From Colwellia demingiae (lineage in GTDB: Bacteria; Pseudomonadota; Gammaproteobacteria; Enterobacterales; Alteromonadaceae), in the NCBI RefSeq assembly GCF_007954275.1, contig NZ_VOLT01000001.1, forward strand, positions 124,001 to 188,000: DNA of 64,000 nucleotides, written 5' to 3'. Below are positions 38,855-48,861 of the stretch, one piece after another. Positions within the stretch are counted from its first letter, which is position 1; each line of letters begins with the position of its first letter. A program made the translations under genes and the position numbers. The notes under the pieces are model-generated. The model was given only the letters and a program-made list of their open reading frames with translations, did no database searches and was not told the DNA's origin.

Positions 38855-39271
38855 ATGAAATATATCAAACGACTAGTACTACTAGTCGCTATATCAACAA
38901 CACTAACTGCTTGTAATAGTTCTTCTGCTCTGCCATCTCCAGAGAAATTACCTGGGAGCTGGGTTGTTAGTTCGATTCAAGGTAAACCGGTTATTACCAA
39001 CAGTAAGGCTCAATTAGTATTTACTGAAGATAATAAACTAACAGGCTCTGCATCATGTAATGGTATTTCAACCAGCTATAGCTCACAAAATAACACGTTG
39101 AAAATTGCCCCAATAGCAACCACTCGAAAGATGTGTTCACCTTCTTTAATGACTCAAGAAGCTATTTTGTTACAGTCGCTTAGTAAAGTGAAACGCTTTC
39201 AACTCCATAATGGGGAGTTATCATTGTTCGACCAGCAAGGTTCGTTACAATTAAAAGCAAAAAGAACCTAG
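38855..39271 (+). CDS. META-domain lipoprotein (HslJ-like)
   Basis: A 138-residue lipoprotein: basic N-terminus, hydrophobic core and lipobox LTAC with the lipidated Cys20. The mature part is a META domain (LPGSWVVSSIQGKP, GSASCNGISTSYS, IATTRKMCSPSLMTQEAILLQSL), like E. coli HslJ. It is expected to be membrane-anchored in the periplasm and possibly linked to stress; the exact role is unknown. AGGAATTTCT precedes the ATG. Confidence 0.85.
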   Translation: MKYIKRLVLLVAISTTLTACNSSSALPSPEKLPGSWVVSSIQGKPVITNSKAQLVFTEDNKLTGSASCNGISTSYSSQNNTLKIAPIATTRKMCSPSLMTQEAILLQSLSKVKRFQLHNGELSLFDQQGSLQLKAKRT

Positions 39272-39421
39272 CACTAATGCTGCCTTTGTGTAATATCAGA
39301 AAATGAGCTTTCTATACCTTTTTGCTATATAGCAATATAAGTTATAACAAAATATCACTTCTTTTTTCATAACAACTAGCTACCATTAAGCTATTAAAGT
39401 AACTAATTCACAGGAATCATT

Positions 39422-40402
39422 ATGTCTAAAATCTTCGAAGACAACACTACTGCTATAGGTAATACACCTTTAGTTAAATTAAACCGCGTGATTGATGCTG
39501 AAAATGGCGTTAATGTTTATGCCAAAATTGAAGCAAGAAATCCAAGCTTCAGCGTTAAGTGTCGTATCGGCGCTAGCATGGTTTGGGATGCTGAAGAAAA
39601 AGGGTTATTAAGCCCTGGAAAAGAAATTGTAGAACCAACAAGTGGTAATACAGGTATCGCATTAGCATTTGTTGCTGCAGCACGTGGCTACGGCATCACC
39701 TTGACTATGCCTAGCACTATGAGCTTAGAGCGTCGTAAATTATTATCTGCTTTAGGCGCTAAGGTTGAACTTACCGATGGTGCTAAAGGCATGGGCGGTG
39801 CTATTGCTAAAGCGCAAGAGCTTAAAGATTCAGATCCAGAAAAATATGTATTATTAGGGCAATTTGATAACCCTGCCAACCCAAAAATTCATGAAGAAAC
39901 TACTGGCCCAGAAATCTGGAATGATACCGATGGTAATGTTGATATTTTTGTTGCCGGTGTTGGAACGGGTGGTACTCTTACCGGTACAAGTCGCTACCTC
40001 AAGTTAACCAAAGGTAAAGCAGTTACAACAGTAGCAGTGGAACCTACAGACTCTCCAGTGATTACTCAAGCACTTGCTGGTGAAGAATTAACACCTGGCC
40101 CTCATAAAATTCAAGGTATAGGTGCTGGTTTTATTCCTGGCAATTTAGATCTTGATATGGTCGATGCAGTTGAACTGGTTTCAAATGAAGATGCTTTTGC
40201 TATGGCGCACCGTTTGATGAAAGAAGAAGGTATTCTTGCTGGTATCTCATCTGGAGCAGCTGTTGTTGCAGCAAAACGCCTTGCGGAACGTCCTGAAAAC
40301 AAAGGTAAAAATATCGTAGTGATTTTACCAAGTTCAGCTGAACGTTACTTATCAAGTGCACTTTTTACTGAAACCTTTAGCGATAAAGAACTTGTTCAGT
40401 AA
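39422..40402 (+). CDS. cysK: Cysteine synthase A (O-acetylserine sulfhydrylase)
   Basis: PLP enzyme joining sulfide to O-acetylserine to give cysteine. The 326-residue protein has [12 protein letters not shown], the PLP lysine in [24 protein letters not shown] and [14 protein letters not shown] for the phosphate loop. Its sequence fits CysK better than CysM. ACAGGAATC precedes the ATG. The stop codon is followed after one base by a 262-bp repeat element, with a terminator beyond it. Confidence 0.94.
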   Translation: MSKIFEDNTTAIGNTPLVKLNRVIDAENGVNVYAKIEARNPSFSVKCRIGASMVWDAEEKGLLSPGKEIVEPTSGNTGIALAFVAAARGYGITLTMPSTMSLERRKLLSALGAKVELTDGAKGMGGAIAKAQELKDSDPEKYVLLGQFDNPANPKIHEETTGPEIWNDTDGNVDIFVAGVGTGGTLTGTSRYLKLTKGKAVTTVAVEPTDSPVITQALAGEELTPGPHKIQGIGAGFIPGNLDLDMVDAVELVSNEDAFAMAHRLMKEEGILAGISSGAAVVAAKRLAERPENKGKNIVVILPSSAERYLSSALFTETFSDKELVQ

Positions 40403-40403
40403 C

Positions 40404-40665
40404 ATACCAATTGAAGTAATGAATAGATCATTCAGCGAGAATTAAAAGGTTTAGATGCAAGGCTTTGATTGAAGATAATGGTTATTGCCTTATCAAAATC
40501 AATAACGCTTCATATAAACCTTTAAACTCGCCCTTGGGAGCTTGTCAGGAAAGTGATACGTCACAAATTTTTTTGATATAGAACGACTATATACGCACAA
40601 ATTTTGCTTGTTCTAACTTCCCTGACACAGCTCTGAATTGACTCATTCATTATTTCATTTGGTAT
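40404..40665. repeat. MITE-like element directly after cysK
   Basis: About 32 bases at the left end (ATACCAATTGAAGTAATGAA...) match the inverse of the right end (...TTATTTCATTTGGTAT) with several mismatches. The 262-bp element starts one base after the cysK stop and carries no credible gene. Confidence 0.8.
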
Positions 40666-40694
40666 TACTGACATAAATTTATACTTCTATTTTA

Positions 40695-40722
40695 TAAAAG
40701 GCACCTAGGTGCCTTTTATTTT
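40695..40722 (+). terminator. Terminator (probably of cysK)
   Basis: A perfect 22-base palindrome, AAAAGGCACCTAGGTGCCTTTT, at 40696-40717 forms a strong stem followed by ATTTTTT. It lies about 290 bases past the cysK stop, beyond the repeat element. Confidence 0.85.
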
Positions 40723-40811
40723 TTAGAAATTAGCGCTAATATTTAGCTTCACTTTAACAAAGTAATTACGCTATTATTGAATAATAACCCCACCTTTTTT
40801 GACTTACTTGC

Positions 40812-41258
40812 ATGCCTTATTTAAAAAACAGTCTTTTAGCACTGTTATTATGTTCTATCACTTTATTAACAGCGTGCGGTGAAGATAATTCGAAGAAAAT
40901 AACCACGGTTGATAATCCAGAGCTAGTTGCTATAGCCTTCTTTGACGCCCTTTATAATGAAAAGAACGTTGAAAAAGCGGCCTCTGTTTGTAATCCTCAA
41001 TTAGCACGTCTTATTCTTCATTACCGTTCGCCTGGAGCAGTAGCTCGTCACTTATTTAATATGTCCTACGACAAAGTTGAAATAAAGCCAGACAGTGCCG
41101 GAGTTAAAGTACGTGAGCAATTCAAAGGCAGTGCGAATATCACCATCTATTTTGATGGCTATTACCAAAACAATCGTATGAAGGACGTTAAACGCTTGGC
41201 TATTATCCAGCGTGACGGTAAGTGGTTTATTGATAAAGTATTAAAAGACCCCTTTTAA
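40812..41258 (+). CDS. Small lipoprotein, NTF2/DUF4878-like fold possible
   Basis: A 148-residue protein with a lipoprotein signal (LLALLLCSITLLTAC, Cys22 in the LTAC lipobox). The mature part begins with an acidic linker, then a helix-rich segment (PELVAIAFFDALYNEKNVEKAASVC) and beta strands ending RLAIIQRDGKWFIDKVLKDPF. This layout resembles NTF2-like DUF4878 lipoproteins, but I cannot confirm the family. It is probably an envelope lipoprotein of unknown role. Confidence 0.75.
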   Translation: MPYLKNSLLALLLCSITLLTACGEDNSKKITTVDNPELVAIAFFDALYNEKNVEKAASVCNPQLARLILHYRSPGAVARHLFNMSYDKVEIKPDSAGVKVREQFKGSANITIYFDGYYQNNRMKDVKRLAIIQRDGKWFIDKVLKDPF

Positions 41259-41276
41259 ACTTCTCCATTCTAACTA

Positions 41277-41435
41277 ATACCATTCCAGTTAATTACATGA
41301 TCTAAAATTGCGTAGGGAAAATTGATGTGAACAAGATGTTTGATTGAGCAATAGCTGGCTATTGGGATTGAAAACAACGCAGTTATCGTCAGTTTTAACC
41401 AGCAAGATTGATCAAATAGTTATGCGGACTGGTAT
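41277..41435. repeat. Short inverted-end repeat (ATACCA...TGGTAT)
   Basis: The left end ATACCATTCCAGTTAATTA and the right end TAGTTATGCGGACTGGTAT are imperfect inverted copies. The 159-bp element has no gene and ends 18 bases upstream of the DUF1653 start codon, so that gene's promoter must lie within it or upstream. Confidence 0.65.
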
Positions 41436-41453
41436 AACTAATAAGATAAATTA

Positions 41454-41663
41454 ATGTTAAAAATAGGCACTTACCAACACTTTAAAGGTAGTTACTACCA
41501 AGTACTTCATATTGCTAGACATAGCGAAACTGAAGAATATATGGTGGTATATCACCCTGCAGATAATAAAGAAGATATTTGGCTACGTCCTTTAGCCATG
41601 TTCGATGAGATTATCGAACAAGAGGGTAAAACACTAAAACGCTTTAGCTTTGTAAAGCCATAA
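41454..41663 (+). CDS. DUF1653 family protein
   Basis: A 69-residue soluble protein. GTYQHFKGSYYQVLHIARHSETEEYMVVYHP is split by a short turn and followed by DIWLRPLAMFDE, which is the complete DUF1653 domain. Function is unknown. The gene is short but the domain match is full length, so it is a real gene. Confidence 0.88.
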   Translation: MLKIGTYQHFKGSYYQVLHIARHSETEEYMVVYHPADNKEDIWLRPLAMFDEIIEQEGKTLKRFSFVKP

Positions 41664-41710
41664 CGCGTTAGTCTTTGTATATAAAAAGATAAAAACCTTG
41701 AGTAATAGCT

Positions 41711-41980
41711 TTAGCCTATAGAGAAAAAATGATGCTCTTGCCAAGGTACTTTCTCGTGTTGAATCTCTGTTACCTGTGCTTGTTCTGGTCCGTGGGCCAA
41801 CCACAGCAGCATTTTTTCAATATTATCTTCTTCACCACACAGTAATACTTCAACATCACCATCGGCTAGATTACGCGCATAACCACTTAAACAATATTCA
41901 ATAGCTTGTTGCTGAGACGAGGCTCTAAAGTAAACCCCTTGTACCCTACCTGAAATATGCGCAATATAGCTAACATTCAT
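41711..41980 (-). CDS. Acylphosphatase
   Basis: An 89-residue enzyme that hydrolyses acyl phosphates. ISGRVQGVYFRASSQQQA carries the catalytic arginine loop (GxVQGVxFR), and GYARNLADGDVEVLLCG carries the catalytic asparagine. The chosen ATG at 41980 (MNVSYIAH) has AAGAGAAAC upstream and gives the normal family length; an upstream in-frame start would add 20 unrelated residues. It is convergent with DUF1653 and divergent from rlmI. Confidence 0.92.
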   Translation of the reverse strand: MNVSYIAHISGRVQGVYFRASSQQQAIEYCLSGYARNLADGDVEVLLCGEEDNIEKMLLWLAHGPEQAQVTEIQHEKVPWQEHHFFSIG

Positions 41981-42130
41981 ACATGTTTCTCTTCTTAAAT
42001 TAGTATTATTATCAGTAAAGTTTGCACCTAAGCCTGTCATTGACTAAAATCGGCACAAATTTCTCTTTCACAGAATAAATGATATTGTTTTTTACGACGT
42101 TATTTATTCATTAAAAGTAAGTATAGACCT

Positions 42131-43321
42131 ATGTCAGCAAGAATTTCTTTAAATGTTGGTCGTGAAAAATCTTTATTACGTAAACACCCATGGATTTTTT
42201 CGAAAGCAGTGAACAAAATCAAAGGTAACCCTATGCTTGGGGATACTGTTGATGTATTCGATAGTAAAGGTAATTGGTTAGCTAAAGGTGCTTATTCACC
42301 TGAATCTCAAATAAGAATTAGAGTGTGGAGCTTTGACGAGCATGAAGAAATTGATCGTGATTTTTTCTTTGCTAAATTACAAAGTGCTCAAGCAAGACGT
42401 GATTGGTTTATTGAGCAGGGAAAATTAACTGGCTATCGCTTAATCGCGGGTGAATCAGATGGTTTACCGGGCGTTACTATTGATATATATGATAATTTTG
42501 TCGTATGTCAGTTACTTAGCGCCGGCGCAGATTTCCATCGATATACCATTGTTAACTGCTTAACCGAGCTTTACCCGGGTTGTCATATTTATGAGCGTTC
42601 TGATGTTGATGTACGTAAAAAAGAAGGTTTAGAGCCGGTAACGGGTTGGTTAACCGAGCCGCAAGACTCAACTGAATGTATCATTGAAGAACACGGGATC
42701 AAAATCCATGTTGATATCGCAACGGGTCATAAAACAGGATTTTACTTAGACCAACGTGACTCGAGACTTGCTGCAGGTAAATTTGCCAAAGACAAAACAG
42801 TTTTAAATTGTTTTTCTTATACCAGTACATTCGCATTACACTGTGCGGCAAATAATGCCAAAGAAGTGATTAATGTAGATGTATCACAAGATGCTCTTGA
42901 TATGGGTGAACGTAACCTTGCTTTAAACGGCCTATCGGATGCTAATGTATCTTTCGTTAAAGAAGATGTCTTTAAATTATTGCGAAGATACCGTGAAGAA
43001 AAACGCACCTTTGATATGATCATTCTTGACCCACCTAAATTTGTTGAGTCAAAAGCGCAATTAACCGGAGCCTGTCGAGGTTATAAAGACATCAACATGA
43101 TAGCTATGCAGTTATTAAACCCTGGTGGTTTATTATTGACATTTTCTTGCTCTGGGTTGATGGAAGCAAGTTTATTTCAAAAAGTTGTTGCTGATGCCGC
43201 TTTAGATGCAAAAAGAAAAGCTTACTTCGTTGAACGTTTACAACAAGCTGCAGATCACCCTATTTCTTCTAATTATCCTGAAGGGTATTATTTGAAAGGT
43301 TTAGTTTGCCAAGTAGAATAA
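42131..43321 (+). CDS. rlmI: 23S rRNA (cytosine-1962-C5)-methyltransferase
   Basis: SAM-dependent methyltransferase of C1962 in 23S rRNA. The 396-residue protein has an N-terminal PUA domain ([31 protein letters not shown]), a middle domain with the [12 protein letters not shown] motif, and the Rossmann fold with [22 protein letters not shown] and the DPPKFV motif. The TFSCSG motif lies near the C-terminus. Length matches E. coli RlmI (YccW). It ends at a terminator shared with the PilZ gene. Confidence 0.94.
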   Translation: MSARISLNVGREKSLLRKHPWIFSKAVNKIKGNPMLGDTVDVFDSKGNWLAKGAYSPESQIRIRVWSFDEHEEIDRDFFFAKLQSAQARRDWFIEQGKLTGYRLIAGESDGLPGVTIDIYDNFVVCQLLSAGADFHRYTIVNCLTELYPGCHIYERSDVDVRKKEGLEPVTGWLTEPQDSTECIIEEHGIKIHVDIATGHKTGFYLDQRDSRLAAGKFAKDKTVLNCFSYTSTFALHCAANNAKEVINVDVSQDALDMGERNLALNGLSDANVSFVKEDVFKLLRRYREEKRTFDMIILDPPKFVESKAQLTGACRGYKDINMIAMQLLNPGGLLLTFSCSGLMEASLFQKVVADAALDAKRKAYFVERLQQAADHPISSNYPEGYYLKGLVCQVE

Positions 43322-43398
43322 TTAAGCTGAATTATGCCAATAGGGTTAAGGGCTTTATCTGACAGAAAATAAAATCCTAAAATCATATGCCAAACACT

Positions 43399-43429
43399 AA
43401 AAAGCCAGAATTGAATCTGGCTTTTTTTA
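43399..43429. terminator. Bidirectional terminator between rlmI and the PilZ gene
   Basis: An 11-bp stem (43399-43409 with 43416-43426, AGCCAGA core) with a 6-base loop, A-run at the left and T-run at the right. Confidence 0.92.
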
Positions 43430-43446
43430 TATATAAAAACTTTATG

Positions 43447-43746
43447 CTAATCTATTTCTTCAATGGTTATACCAATGAGATAGCAATTCTTACTCTCTTC
43501 TTCAATACGAACTACTCGGCCACGAATATCAAGCGCTTGTATTTGACTGCTGGCAGAATCAACTCTCACTTTTACATGGGTCGATATTGCTAATGGATGT
43601 TCAATTTCAAACGCCATTCCTGTCGCACTTAAATCTCGACAAGTCGCAGATAGTTGACTATTTACTTCGTCATCTATCACAGTAACAACAACCTCACTAT
43701 TCAACATCATGCGGTAAAAATCGCGCTTATCATCAAAATCTTTCAT
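43447..43746 (-). CDS. PilZ-domain protein (likely c-di-GMP binding)
   Basis: A 99-residue single-domain PilZ protein. KRDFYRMMLN resembles the RxxxR arm and DLSATGMAFE the D/NxSxxG motif, the two c-di-GMP contact regions. The C-terminal strands (LDIRGRVVRIEE, YLIGITIEEID) complete the barrel. The first arm has K-R-DFY-R rather than the textbook RxxxR spacing, so binding is likely but not certain. The ATG at 43746 (MKDFDD) has GGGAGAG upstream and is preferred over a TTG four codons earlier. Confidence 0.87.
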   Translation of the reverse strand: MKDFDDKRDFYRMMLNSEVVVTVIDDEVNSQLSATCRDLSATGMAFEIEHPLAISTHVKVRVDSASSQIQALDIRGRVVRIEEESKNCYLIGITIEEID

Positions 43747-43923
43747 GAGCTCTCCCAAGCAGACTATTTTTAACTCTTTTATTTATACTGAGCAATGGCT
43801 GACCTGTCAACTAGCAGTCAAAAAGAAGTAATAACTTGCTCAAATTAATCACCTGACTAATAAGCTGAATGTTAGCTTTATTAGTCATCTAAAATCTAAC
43901 TCCTTACCTCAGTATACGCTCAG

Positions 43924-46900
43924 TTAAGAAAAACCTTTTAAATAATTTAAAATACGCTTAACCGATATTGGCGCTGAGGTACCTAGGTTTTGTGCGAACA
44001 ATGAAATCCTTAGCTCTTCAATCAACCATCGTGTAGCGAGTAACTCATTATCTACTGGTTTATCTTTTCGTTGCTTACTCATAATCACTTGGTACAACTC
44101 GTTAACTTTAGACACCTCAATAAGCTTTAACCTATCTTGGTTAGGATCACTTGGTAGTTTTTCTAAACGGCGTAACATGCCTTGTAAATACCGAATAATA
44201 TCATCAAGCTTACTTAAGCCTGAGTAGGTTACAAATCCTTTGAACACTAACTGCTCGCATTGTTGCTTAATATCACCATGAGATTGGATAACATTTAAAG
44301 GCACACTACCTTTCATTTTTTTAGTGACTTCATGACGTAACGTTAACGCACGCTCAACTTTAATGGCTGCCGCTAACACACAATCAGCTATTTCAGCCCT
44401 AACATAATCACAACACTGCGCAAATTGCTTTTCTTCTCGGGGAAGTAGCCCATCATTTTGATGTTGAGAAAATTGTTGAACTAAAGACAAACAAGCGCCT
44501 TGAATACAATCTTGTAATAGCTCATTGATTGAACCAAAAGGATTAAAATACAAACCTAATTTGTCTTTATTCGGCAGTTTTTCCTGCAAATATTTTAATG
44601 GTGTTGGGATATTCAATAAAATAAGTCGGCTAATCCCTTTCAACATAGCTTCTTGGGCATGTTGCTCTTGCTCAAAAAGCTCAATAGCAACACTGTTTTT
44701 ATGATCGACTAATGCAGGGAATGCCTTAATAGTTATATTGGCAACTTTCTTTTCATAACCTTTAGGAAGTTTACCAAAATTCCACTGAGTTAAATCAGCT
44801 TGCTCAATACCTTTTTCTGCTACCTGCTTAATTGATGCTTTTACTTTACCTTGCAGTTCAGCTTTAAGTTCGTTGAGGTCTCTGCCTTGCTTTATTAACT
44901 TGCCTTTGTCATCTACAACTTGAAAATTCATAGTTAAGTGAATTGGTAAAGTAATATCTTGCCAAGCACCTTCGGGTAACCGTACCCCTGTCATTCGTAA
45001 TAATTGCTTTGCTAGCGCATCTTGTAAATGTCCCTGCTCTGCAGGCATAGCCGCTAAACAAGCTTGCGCATAGTTAGGTGCTGGAACAAAGTTACGCCTT
45101 AATGTTTTAGGCAAGGCTTTAATTAATGCAATAGCAAGCTCATCTCGTAATGCAGGAATTAGCCAATCAAAACCAACCTCTTGCACTTGATTTAATAAGG
45201 CAATAGGCAATATAACGCTAATACCATCATCAATATCACCAGGACTGAAATGATATGTCAGCGGTAAGGTAATACTATCTTGTTGCCAAAAATCAGGGTA
45301 CTCAATAGCACTTAATTCATCCGAAGATTCATTCAACAAAAAGGCTTTACTAAAATCTAATAACTGCTCATTCTCTCGCTTCGCTTTTTTCCACCAAGCG
45401 AGAAAGCTACGTTGACAGTTAACCGTCTCAGGAAGTTTATCACTATAAAAATCAACTAAGTGCTGTTCATCGATTAAAAAATCTCTACGACGCGCTTTTT
45501 GCTCAAGCTCTTCAATGCTTTCTACCAATTGCTGGTTTTTGCTTAAAAATTTCTCTTTAATTAGGCAATCACCATTGACCAGTGCTTCGCGAATAAATAT
45601 TTCTCGGCAAGTGACAGGTTCAATATTATTAAAATTGATCTTACGTTTACTGACAATACTGAGACCGTATAAAGTTACTTGCTCAAAGGCCATTACAGCA
45701 CCTTGTTTTTTCTCCCAATGCGGTTCGCTGTAATTTCGCTTAACCAAATGCTGTGCAAGCGGTTCAAGCCACAAAGGGTCAATCTTGGCATTCATACGAG
45801 CAAACAATCGACTAGTTTCTACTAGCTCAGCAGACATTAACCATTTGGGTGATTTTTTAGTTAACGCTGAGCCTGGGAAGATAAAGAACTTCATGCCCCG
45901 CGCTCCCTTATATTCACGGTTTTCATCCTGTTGACCGATGTGACTAAGCAAACCTGACAACAATGCTTGATGCACGGGAATTAGCGCGGAATCTTGCTCG
46001 TTTTCTTTTTCCTTATCTACTGCTGAGCCTGCTTCTTGACCTTGCTGAGCACTTGGCATAGAAAACTGATAATCAATCGACGTTAACGGTATTTGCTGTT
46101 CTTTTAACGTCAGCTTCAATTGACTGAAGATATCTTGCCATTCACGTAAACGGACATAAGAAAGAAACTCGCGCTGACATAGCTTCCTGAATTGATTTTG
46201 CGTTAAGTCTTTTTTCTGATTGTTAATATACTGCCAAAGGTTAAGTAAGCTTATGAAGTCAGAGGACTTATTTTTAAATCGATTATGCTTTTCATCACTA
46301 AGTTGTTGTTTCTCATGTGGCCTTTCACGTGGATCTTGAATACTTAAGGCGCTAACAATAATCAGTATTTGTTCAATGCAACCAAACTCTATAGCAGAGA
46401 TGACCATTTTGGCTAAACGCGGGTCTATAGGGAACTTTGCTAATAGACGTCCTGATTTCGTCAACTGTGTTGCCGTTGACGAAGTTTTACCTTTAGCGTC
46501 TTTATCAGGGTTGTCTAAGCTTTCAACGGCTGCTATTTCTTCCAACAAACGAACACCATCGGTGATATTTCGATTATCAGGTGCTTCAACAAACGGGAAA
46601 TTAGCAATATCACCTAAATCCAGCGCATGCATTTGCAAAATAACAGTGGCTAAATTAGTACGTAAAATTTCAGGATCTGTAAATTCAGCACGACTTTTAT
46701 AATCATCCTCAGAATATAAACGAATACAGATACCTTCTGAAACACGCCCACAACGACCAGAGCGTTGATTAGCGCTTGCTTGCGAAACAGCTTCAATAGG
46801 TAAACGCTGTACTTTGGTTCGATAACTGTAACGTGAAATACGTGCCGTACCCGGGTCAATTACATACTTGATACCAGGTACTGTTAAACTCGTTTCAGCA

Positions 46901-48051
46901 ACGTTGGTTGCCAATACAATATTTCGCCCACTATGGGGTTTAAATATTTGATTCTGCTCACTAACCGTTAAACGAGCATACAGAGGTAAAATATTAGTAT
47001 GTCGTAAATTAGCTTTGACTAGCGCAGCAGCAGTATCGCGTATTTCCCGTTCACCATTGAGGAAAACCAGAATGTCACCATTACCACAATCACTTAGTTC
47101 ATCAACCGCCGACAAAATACCACTGATAATATCAACCTCTTGCGGTGATTGGTCGTCATCATCATTCACTGCACGATCGTTTAAAGGTCGATAGCGCATT
47201 TCAACAGGGAATGTTCTACCTGATACTTCAATAATAGGTGCTGGCTCACCATTTTTACTAGAAAAGTGTTTCGCAAAACGTTGTGGGTCAATTGTCGCTG
47301 AGGTAATAATTAACTTAAGATCAGGTCGTTTTACCAGTATTTGCTTTAAATAGCCCAAAATAAAATCGATATTTAAACTACGCTCATGGGCTTCATCGAT
47401 AATAATTGTATCGTATTTAAGTAGTAACCTATCCCTTTGCATTTCCGCCAGCAAAATACCGTCAGTCATCAATTTGATATAACTATGCTCGCTGACTTGG
47501 TCATTAAAACGAACCTTATAGCCAACTTGCTCACCTAACTTGGTGCCTAATTCTTCTGCAATACGATTAGCTACTGTTCTAGCGGCAATACGTCTAGGTT
47601 GAGTATGACCAATCAGACCATCCACACCACGACCAAGTTCAAGACAAATTTTGGGGATTTGTGTGGTTTTTCCTGACCCTGTCTCACCTGCAATGATAAC
47701 CACTTGATTAGCATCAATAGCCGCTGAAATCTGCGCAGCATTCTCTGAAATAGGTAAACCTTCAGGATAAGTTATCTTGGGTAAGCTTCTAATTTTTTGC
47801 TGTTTATCTTGAATTGATTTGAGAATATTTTGCTGTAATGGCTCAACCAGCTTAATTTGCTTTTCTGATAATGACAGCATCGCCAATTCAGTCGGTGATT
47901 TTTGTCCAACCTCTTTAGTAATCGTTTTTTTAAGGTTTATTAACCTTTTTCTAAAGCGTACCGCATCGCTTTTTTTTGCTTGCGGCAATAATTCAAAAAG
48001 TTTTTGTAAATGGGAAAATGAAGTAATAGCAGACTCAATCAAAACAGACAA
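43924..48051 (-). CDS. hrpA: ATP-dependent RNA helicase HrpA
   Basis: A 1375-residue DEAH-box RNA helicase, about the length of E. coli HrpA (1300 aa), which rescues stalled ribosomes and acts in mRNA processing. Walker A (VVIIAGETGSGKTTQIPKIC) lies near residue 90, then TQPRRIAARTVA, the DEAH box (IIIDEAHERSLNIDF), SATID, and QRSGRCGRVSEGICIRLY. HA2/OB and DUF3418 domains fill the rest. The start is uncertain: a TTG at 48051 and another three codons later are in frame, with no ATG nearby and a weak SD. Confidence 0.94.
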   Translation of the reverse strand: MSVLIESAITSFSHLQKLFELLPQAKKSDAVRFRKRLINLKKTITKEVGQKSPTELAMLSLSEKQIKLVEPLQQNILKSIQDKQQKIRSLPKITYPEGLPISENAAQISAAIDANQVVIIAGETGSGKTTQIPKICLELGRGVDGLIGHTQPRRIAARTVANRIAEELGTKLGEQVGYKVRFNDQVSEHSYIKLMTDGILLAEMQRDRLLLKYDTIIIDEAHERSLNIDFILGYLKQILVKRPDLKLIITSATIDPQRFAKHFSSKNGEPAPIIEVSGRTFPVEMRYRPLNDRAVNDDDDQSPQEVDIISGILSAVDELSDCGNGDILVFLNGEREIRDTAAALVKANLRHTNILPLYARLTVSEQNQIFKPHSGRNIVLATNVAETSLTVPGIKYVIDPGTARISRYSYRTKVQRLPIEAVSQASANQRSGRCGRVSEGICIRLYSEDDYKSRAEFTDPEILRTNLATVILQMHALDLGDIANFPFVEAPDNRNITDGVRLLEEIAAVESLDNPDKDAKGKTSSTATQLTKSGRLLAKFPIDPRLAKMVISAIEFGCIEQILIIVSALSIQDPRERPHEKQQLSDEKHNRFKNKSSDFISLLNLWQYINNQKKDLTQNQFRKLCQREFLSYVRLREWQDIFSQLKLTLKEQQIPLTSIDYQFSMPSAQQGQEAGSAVDKEKENEQDSALIPVHQALLSGLLSHIGQQDENREYKGARGMKFFIFPGSALTKKSPKWLMSAELVETSRLFARMNAKIDPLWLEPLAQHLVKRNYSEPHWEKKQGAVMAFEQVTLYGLSIVSKRKINFNNIEPVTCREIFIREALVNGDCLIKEKFLSKNQQLVESIEELEQKARRRDFLIDEQHLVDFYSDKLPETVNCQRSFLAWWKKAKRENEQLLDFSKAFLLNESSDELSAIEYPDFWQQDSITLPLTYHFSPGDIDDGISVILPIALLNQVQEVGFDWLIPALRDELAIALIKALPKTLRRNFVPAPNYAQACLAAMPAEQGHLQDALAKQLLRMTGVRLPEGAWQDITLPIHLTMNFQVVDDKGKLIKQGRDLNELKAELQGKVKASIKQVAEKGIEQADLTQWNFGKLPKGYEKKVANITIKAFPALVDHKNSVAIELFEQEQHAQEAMLKGISRLILLNIPTPLKYLQEKLPNKDKLGLYFNPFGSINELLQDCIQGACLSLVQQFSQHQNDGLLPREEKQFAQCCDYVRAEIADCVLAAAIKVERALTLRHEVTKKMKGSVPLNVIQSHGDIKQQCEQLVFKGFVTYSGLSKLDDIIRYLQGMLRRLEKLPSDPNQDRLKLIEVSKVNELYQVIMSKQRKDKPVDNELLATRWLIEELRISLFAQNLGTSAPISVKRILNYLKGFS

Positions 48052-48146
48052 AACAAACTCGGATAGAAAATCAAAAGAAATATTTTAACAGTAATACACT
48101 ATAAATGGCAGCGAGTAACGCATTATAAATAGCCCGTTAAATACAC

Positions 48147-48170
48147 AAAAGGAGCTTCACAGCTCCTTTA
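48147..48170 (-). terminator. Terminator of the CBS-domain gene
   Basis: A perfect 9-bp stem (48148-48156 with 48161-48169, GGAGCT core) with a TCAC loop. In the leftward direction it is followed by TTTTGTGTATTT. It lies between the CBS gene and hrpA. Confidence 0.78.
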
Positions 48171-48212
48171 AAAAATAATATAACGGTTGATACATCCGTT
48201 AAGCACTATTTA

Positions 48213-48647
48213 TTACACCGATGCATGTTCCTTCTCAATAGAGGTCCTTGCCTTACCGTGTTTATAACAAGCTTGTAAAACTTCATTACGAGAGATAGTA
48301 CCGAGTAGATTACCATCGTCATCAATCACAGGGTAAACTTTAGGTTTATCCTTTCGCATGGTTTGCCCTAGCTCAATAATACTGTCATAAGGTTTCACTG
48401 AAAGTATATTTTTGCTCATAATATCTTTAATAATTGCAACGTTTTCATTGAAATAGATGGTTTCTAACATTTTCTCTAAAACATCCCCTTCTGAAATAAA
48501 GCCAAGTACCTTATAGTTTTGATCAACTACTGGTCCGCCAATTTGCTTCGTTTTTAAGAAGCGTAATGTGGCCTCTTCTACAGACATAGTCTCGGTAAAA
48601 GTTACTGGGTAGTGATTCATATATTCTTTTATTTTTAATGATTCCAT
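48213..48647 (-). CDS. CBS-domain protein
   Basis: A 144-residue protein made of two CBS motifs: residues about 8-60 (YMNHYPVTFTETMSVEEATLRFLKTKQIGGPVVD, in overlapping view) and 75-130 (IMSKNILSVKPYDSIIELGQTMRKDKPKVYPVIDDDGNLLGTISRNEVLQ, likewise). CBS pairs bind adenosine nucleotides and regulate partner proteins. There is no attached enzyme or transporter domain, so the partner is unknown. It appears monocistronic. Confidence 0.88.
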   Translation of the reverse strand: MESLKIKEYMNHYPVTFTETMSVEEATLRFLKTKQIGGPVVDQNYKVLGFISEGDVLEKMLETIYFNENVAIIKDIMSKNILSVKPYDSIIELGQTMRKDKPKVYPVIDDDGNLLGTISRNEVLQACYKHGKARTSIEKEHASV

Positions 48648-48861
48648 TTTAACCCTTAACTAAATCTTTATTTAGTTTTTCATTGTTATAAAAACCTCGG
48701 TTGCACTATTAATAACTGTAGATAAGCCTTTGCAAAAAAACCAATTTTTGCTTCTCTTTATTAAAACTATATTAAGATATTGTTTAAATTTTAATAGTAG
48801 ACTTAAGGACCTTATTGAACAACAATCATCCAACGATAAGAATTATCACAAGGAATTCAAT

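Noticed and set aside
43854-43887. Stem-loop past the end of hrpA as a terminator
   Set aside because: The stem pairs well but has a bulge and no T-run in the hrpA direction, so I did not list it as a terminator.
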